Under the pieces are notes generated by a model. The model was not told where the DNA came from. It saw nothing but the letters and a program-made list of their open reading frames with translations, and did not search any database. Position numbers and translations under genes: made by a program. Shown in pieces: positions 13,131 through 15,319 of a stretch of DNA of 15,319 nt (its first letter is position 1; every line of letters starts with the position of its first letter). This DNA is from Micrococcales bacterium UBA7469 (GTDB taxonomy: Bacteria > Actinomycetota > Actinomycetes > Actinomycetales > Microbacteriaceae), in the NCBI GenBank assembly GCA_002479805.1, contig DLPB01000012.1, forward strand, positions 1 to 15,319, read 5' to 3'.

Positions 13131-14330
13131 TTAGCCGATTTGCTTGAAATCTAGCTCGGAGAGCTCCGAAAGGTTCTCGCTCACAATTGCAAACTCGCGG
13201 AAGCCATTTTCACCAAGTTGCTCAAGTAGCGCCTTTAGGTTCTTTGGCCTTCTCTCAAGTCGAACCGTTTTTCCAGCGGCGATCAATTGCTGCTGCAACA
13301 AAAGCGCCAGCGCTGCGGTGCCCGGCTCAAGAATCAATACCACGGCATCAGCCAGTGATTCCTGTTCTGGGATTAGATCCACAATTCGCTCGATACCGAG
13401 CGAAATACCAACCGCCGGTGCGTCTGTGCCAAGCCACTTTCCAACCATGCCGTCGTAGCGACCGCCACCACCGATCGAAGAACCAGATCCAGGGTGTTCA
13501 ATCTCGAAGATGCTGCCGGTGTAATAGCCCATGCCGCGGACCAAGGTCGGGTCAAAGCGCAACGACTTTGCTCGAGCTCCAAGACCCTCCCAAATCGGAA
13601 GCAAAACCTCAGGTATGTCAGCTGCATCGATAGCCGCAAGCCATGAGCTTGCCGCAGTGCCAACGGCTTCGCCAAAGCGCTCAGCCAACTCGCGTGCCAC
13701 TCCCTCAATGCCAATCTTGTCGAGCTTGTCGATGATGATCATGGCTGCTAGCGCGTCATCTGCTGCTATGCCGAGCGATTGAATATTGGAACGCAATAGC
13801 TCTCGGTGGTTCACCCGAATGGTGGCATCTGTGATCCCAATCGCCGCTAAAGCAGCAAGCGAGGCAGAAAGTAACTCGAGCTCGGCGAGAATCGAGCCAT
13901 CGCCGATGATGTCGATATCGCACTGAATGAACTGGCGATAGCGACCCTTTTGTGGCCGTTCCGCCCGAAAAACCGGACCGGTCTGGATCGCTTTGAAAAC
14001 TCTTGGGAGTTTTGCGTGATTGGAGGCGTAAAAGCGAGTCAGCGGCACCGTTAGATCAAATCTCAATCCAAGATCCGCAAGCTCATCACCCTGCTCTAAT
14101 GCCTGAGTGAATTCCTCGCCGCGTTTTTGCACTTTGAAGACTAACTTTTCGTTGTCGCCGCCCTGCCCTGATGTTAGGCGCGAAAGATCCTCCAGCACCG
14201 GGGTTTCAATCTGCTGAAAGCCGCGAGCAACATAGCTATGGATGACCGTGCCAATCAACTGCTCACGCTTGAGCTTGTCCTGAGGGAGAAAATCCCGCAT
14301 TCCTCTGGGTGCATTTACTGGGTTGGCCAC
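13131..14330 (-). CDS. hisS: Histidyl-tRNA synthetase
   Basis: This class II synthetase charges tRNA-His. The 399-residue protein shows motif 2, FRAERPQKGRYRQFIQCD (121-138). The histidine-binding signature is RGMGYYTGSIFEIE (265-278). GGGGRYDGMVGKWLG (287-301) and motif 3, VGISLGIERI (307-316), follow. Motif 1 lies around 34-57. The C-terminal anticodon-binding domain (about 327-399, VVLILEPGTAALALL) is present but on the short side. The start is GTG at 14330 with no ribosome binding site; CAAACT ends six bases upstream, a degenerate leaderless promoter. The APRGMRDFLP sequence close to the N-terminus supports this start. The gene is divergent from a TetR-family regulator across 68 bp that contain a near-perfect palindrome, so the regulator may influence hisS. 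Confidence 0.96.
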   Translation of the reverse strand: MANPVNAPRGMRDFLPQDKLKREQLIGTVIHSYVARGFQQIETPVLEDLSRLTSGQGGDNEKLVFKVQKRGEEFTQALEQGDELADLGLRFDLTVPLTRFYASNHAKLPRVFKAIQTGPVFRAERPQKGRYRQFIQCDIDIIGDGSILAELELLSASLAALAAIGITDATIRVNHRELLRSNIQSLGIAADDALAAMIIIDKLDKIGIEGVARELAERFGEAVGTAASSWLAAIDAADIPEVLLPIWEGLGARAKSLRFDPTLVRGMGYYTGSIFEIEHPGSGSSIGGGGRYDGMVGKWLGTDAPAVGISLGIERIVDLIPEQESLADAVVLILEPGTAALALLLQQQLIAAGKTVRLERRPKNLKALLEQLGENGFREFAIVSENLSELSELDFKQIG

Positions 14331-14336
14331 CGGACA

Positions 14337-14342
14337 AGTTTG
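14337..14342 (-). promoter_or_regulatory. Candidate -10 element of leaderless promoter, hisS
   Basis: The minus strand reads CAAACT (TANNNT with T1 changed to C), then TGTCCG, then GTG. Spacing and flank resemble the uppS promoter. The palindrome at 14344-14365 begins one base upstream, inside the polymerase footprint. Confidence 0.4.
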
Positions 14343-14343
14343 G

Positions 14344-14365
14344 CATAGAAGCAGTTGCTTCTATG
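14344..14365. promoter_or_regulatory. 22-bp inverted repeat, putative TetR-family operator
   Basis: CATAGAAGCA (14344-14353) and TGCTTCTATG (14356-14365) are exact reverse complements separated by GT. The repeat lies between divergent hisS and the TetR-family gene. It is one base upstream of the hisS -10 candidate and over the expected -35 zone of the regulator promoter (-10 at 14385-14390). Size, symmetry and location fit a TetR-type operator for autorepression. Binding is inference. Confidence 0.65.
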
Positions 14366-14384
14366 GTTTCTGGCGCATGATTGC

Positions 14385-14390
14385 TAATCT
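14385..14390 (+). promoter_or_regulatory. -10 element of leaderless promoter, TetR-family gene
   Basis: TAATCT ends eight bases before ATG 14399. No Shine-Dalgarno sequence is present. The -35 contact for 17-bp spacing (14362-14367) overlaps the right end of the palindrome. Confidence 0.5.
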
Positions 14391-14398
14391 TCAGAGCA

Positions 14399-14995
14399 AT
14401 GATGGAGTCCTCCGAAAAGCGACCAAGAGGCAGGCCGGTAACCACCGACCCTGCGGCGGTTGGGCTGACCGCTCTGCGGCTTTTCAATGAGCTTGGGATT
14501 GATCGAGTAACCATGGACGATGTCGCCATCGAGGCCGGCATATCGCGCTCCAATCTTTTTCGAATTTTCCCATCCAAAGCCGCTGTCGTTTGGGGTGGCA
14601 TGCATCGCATCACCGAAGAGCTAAAACTGCAACTCGCAAATAACCCAGAGACCTCAGTGGTAAAGCTCCTGCACCAGTCCTGGGTTGGCGCGGTGAGCGT
14701 GTTAGACAACTCTTTGGACACCGTAAGACTTCGCCTAAAACTCATCGGCTCCTCCCCTGAGGTCTATGGCTGGGGCCATGCTCAGCTCGAAGAGGCGCGC
14801 AAGGTGCTCGAGGCGGCAATAGCAAAGCTTGAGGGCGGAGACTCGGTCAGACCGAAGATGATTTCCTCGGCCTTGATTGCGGCTTCGATGTCGGTATTGA
14901 CCTGGTGGGCCGAGTCAGATGATCAAAGATCTGTAACCGCGGTGCTGGATGAGAGCCTTAGTGACTTTGAGTCGATTTTTGCCCAAGGTGAATGA
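14399..14995 (+). CDS. TetR/AcrR-family transcriptional regulator
   Basis: This 198-residue protein has an N-terminal TetR helix-turn-helix domain (about 18-62). It reads ALRLFNELGIDRVTMDDVAI, then EAGISRSNLFRIFPSKAAVV. The preceding RGRPVTTDP is a usual basic arm. The N-terminal domain resembles regulators of the MftR-like group (LFRxFPSK). The C-terminal ligand domain (about 75-195) is helical and I cannot name its ligand; it includes RLRLKLIGSSPEVYGWGHAQ and a Trp-rich TWWAESDD stretch. The frame opens at TTG 14381, but that would put the TAATCT -10 inside the gene, so ATG 14399 is preferred (ATG 14402 is next). It is divergent from hisS with a palindrome between. Its 3' end overlaps the opposing gene by 38 bp. 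Confidence 0.88.
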   Translation: MMESSEKRPRGRPVTTDPAAVGLTALRLFNELGIDRVTMDDVAIEAGISRSNLFRIFPSKAAVVWGGMHRITEELKLQLANNPETSVVKLLHQSWVGAVSVLDNSLDTVRLRLKLIGSSPEVYGWGHAQLEEARKVLEAAIAKLEGGDSVRPKMISSALIAASMSVLTWWAESDDQRSVTAVLDESLSDFESIFAQGE

Positions 14996-15319
14996 TGGTT
15001 GCAACTTTTGCCAGCTCGGCAAAGTAACCCTTATTGCGCTGTAAATAGGCCTGTCTGAAAGCCCAGCAAATAATATCGGGCGCCCAAAGCAGTGGTTCCT
15101 TTTTTGTTGAGAGTCCTATTACGTTGAGGCGATTAGCCTCACTGCTTCCGGTTGCAATCGACTTAAAAATCATCTCATCGTGAGTTTGCATGTAGCCGGG
15201 GATGCGCTTTTCGTAAACCACCGTGCCGGTTAGGTAAATGTGCTTTTCCGCCAACTCCTCGAGCAGCGCTCTGATGGCTTGGGCTCTTGCCGCCTCGGCA
15301 TTTTTATCCGAATGCTCAA
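14958..15319 (-). CDS. Unidentified protein, C-terminal part (5' end outside window), possibly DUF3800-like
   Basis: The frame is open from the TAA at 14958 to the right edge, giving about 120 residues of a larger protein. A TTG at 15254 is not convincing as a start because coding-like sequence (EHSDKNAEAARAQAIRALLE) continues upstream. The visible part has a helical charged stretch, a mixed segment (HIYLTGTVVYEKRIPG), then SSEANRLNVIGLSTKKEPLL followed by WAPDIICWAFRQAYLQRNKG. The SxKEPLLWAPDI pattern followed by a helix recalls the end of DUF3800-type proteins (RNase H-like fold), but this is from memory and uncertain. It could also be an unrelated actinobacterial hypothetical. It is soluble with no transmembrane helix in this part. 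Its 3' end overlaps the TetR-family gene. Confidence 0.6.
   Translation of the reverse strand, partial: EHSDKNAEAARAQAIRALLEELAEKHIYLTGTVVYEKRIPGYMQTHDEMIFKSIATGSSEANRLNVIGLSTKKEPLLWAPDIICWAFRQAYLQRNKGYFAELAKVATIIHLGQKSTQSH

Noticed and set aside
13373..13714. 113-codon minus-strand frame inside hisS
   Set aside because: It overlaps hisS in another frame on the same strand, without any family signature.
14381..14398. TTG 14381 as start of the TetR-family protein
   Set aside because: It would place the TAATCT hexamer inside the coding region and adds an atypical MLIFRA extension; ATG 14399 fits the promoter spacing.
14263..14745. 160-codon minus-strand reading frame across the hisS start and the TetR-family gene
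   Set aside because: It is Ser/Thr-rich shadow sequence overlapping two well-supported genes and the palindrome.
15252..15254. TTG 15254 as start of the right-edge gene
   Set aside because: The frame stays open to the window edge with protein-like sequence, so the gene is more likely truncated by the window.
1..15319. Mobile elements, CRISPR arrays, toxin-antitoxin or defence modules
   Set aside because: Looked for transposase or integrase motifs, direct repeat arrays, and small paired ORFs with known motifs; none found. The PIN domain at 925-2295 is fused to PhoH and has no antitoxin partner in this window.

Overview
The window looks like a compact actinobacterial chromosome, most likely a small-genome, moderate-GC member of the Micrococcales (Microbacteriaceae, for example the freshwater Rhodoluna/Aquiluna group). 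This rests on three things: actinobacterial family proteins (PIN-PhoH, DUF501, DUF4307, FtsB/DivIC-like, ACT-domain threonine dehydratase), very tight gene packing, and frequent GTG/TTG and leaderless starts. The exact genus is inference. No insertion sequence, prophage, CRISPR array or defence island is visible, and I do not see a multi-gene undescribed system. The interesting signals are regulatory and architectural.

Layout: (1) 1-2295: 3' part of fumarase (fumC, +), converging on a minimal A24 prepilin peptidase (-), then a PIN-PhoH ATPase (-). (2) 2397-5176: cis-prenyltransferase (-) divergent from trhA (+); a small membrane protein (-) divergent from a DUF4307 protein (+); then greA (+). 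From memory, fum, phoH2, Z-prenyltransferase, hemolysin III, a small membrane protein, DUF4307 and greA also lie close together in Mycobacterium tuberculosis (about Rv1098c to Rv1080c), so this is an old actinobacterial neighbourhood. (3) 5173-7946: lemA-htpX-ilvA read as one minus-strand unit. (4) 7975-8101: a tRNA-Leu(UAA) with an unusually short variable loop, directly behind a terminator-like hairpin. (5) 8092-11681: an overlapping minus-strand operon ftsB - DUF501 - subtilisin-like membrane protease - type II NADH dehydrogenase, preceded by eno with its own terminator. (6) 13131-15319: hisS (-) divergent from a TetR-family regulator (+), with a near-perfect 22-bp palindrome between them, then the 3' part of an unidentified protein (-) running off the right edge.

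The genes are mostly housekeeping: TCA cycle (fumC), glycolysis (eno), respiration (ndh), cell-envelope lipid carrier synthesis (uppS), division (ftsB), transcript elongation (greA), translation (hisS, tRNA-Leu), isoleucine synthesis (ilvA) and membrane protein quality control (htpX, possibly with lemA). At least seven genes have a TANNNT-like -10 hexamer ending only 6-9 nt before the start codon, which indicates leaderless transcripts. Genes with good Shine-Dalgarno sequences (phoH, lemA, htpX, ilvA, eno, DUF501) form the other class. All four convergent gene pairs overlap at their 3' ends.
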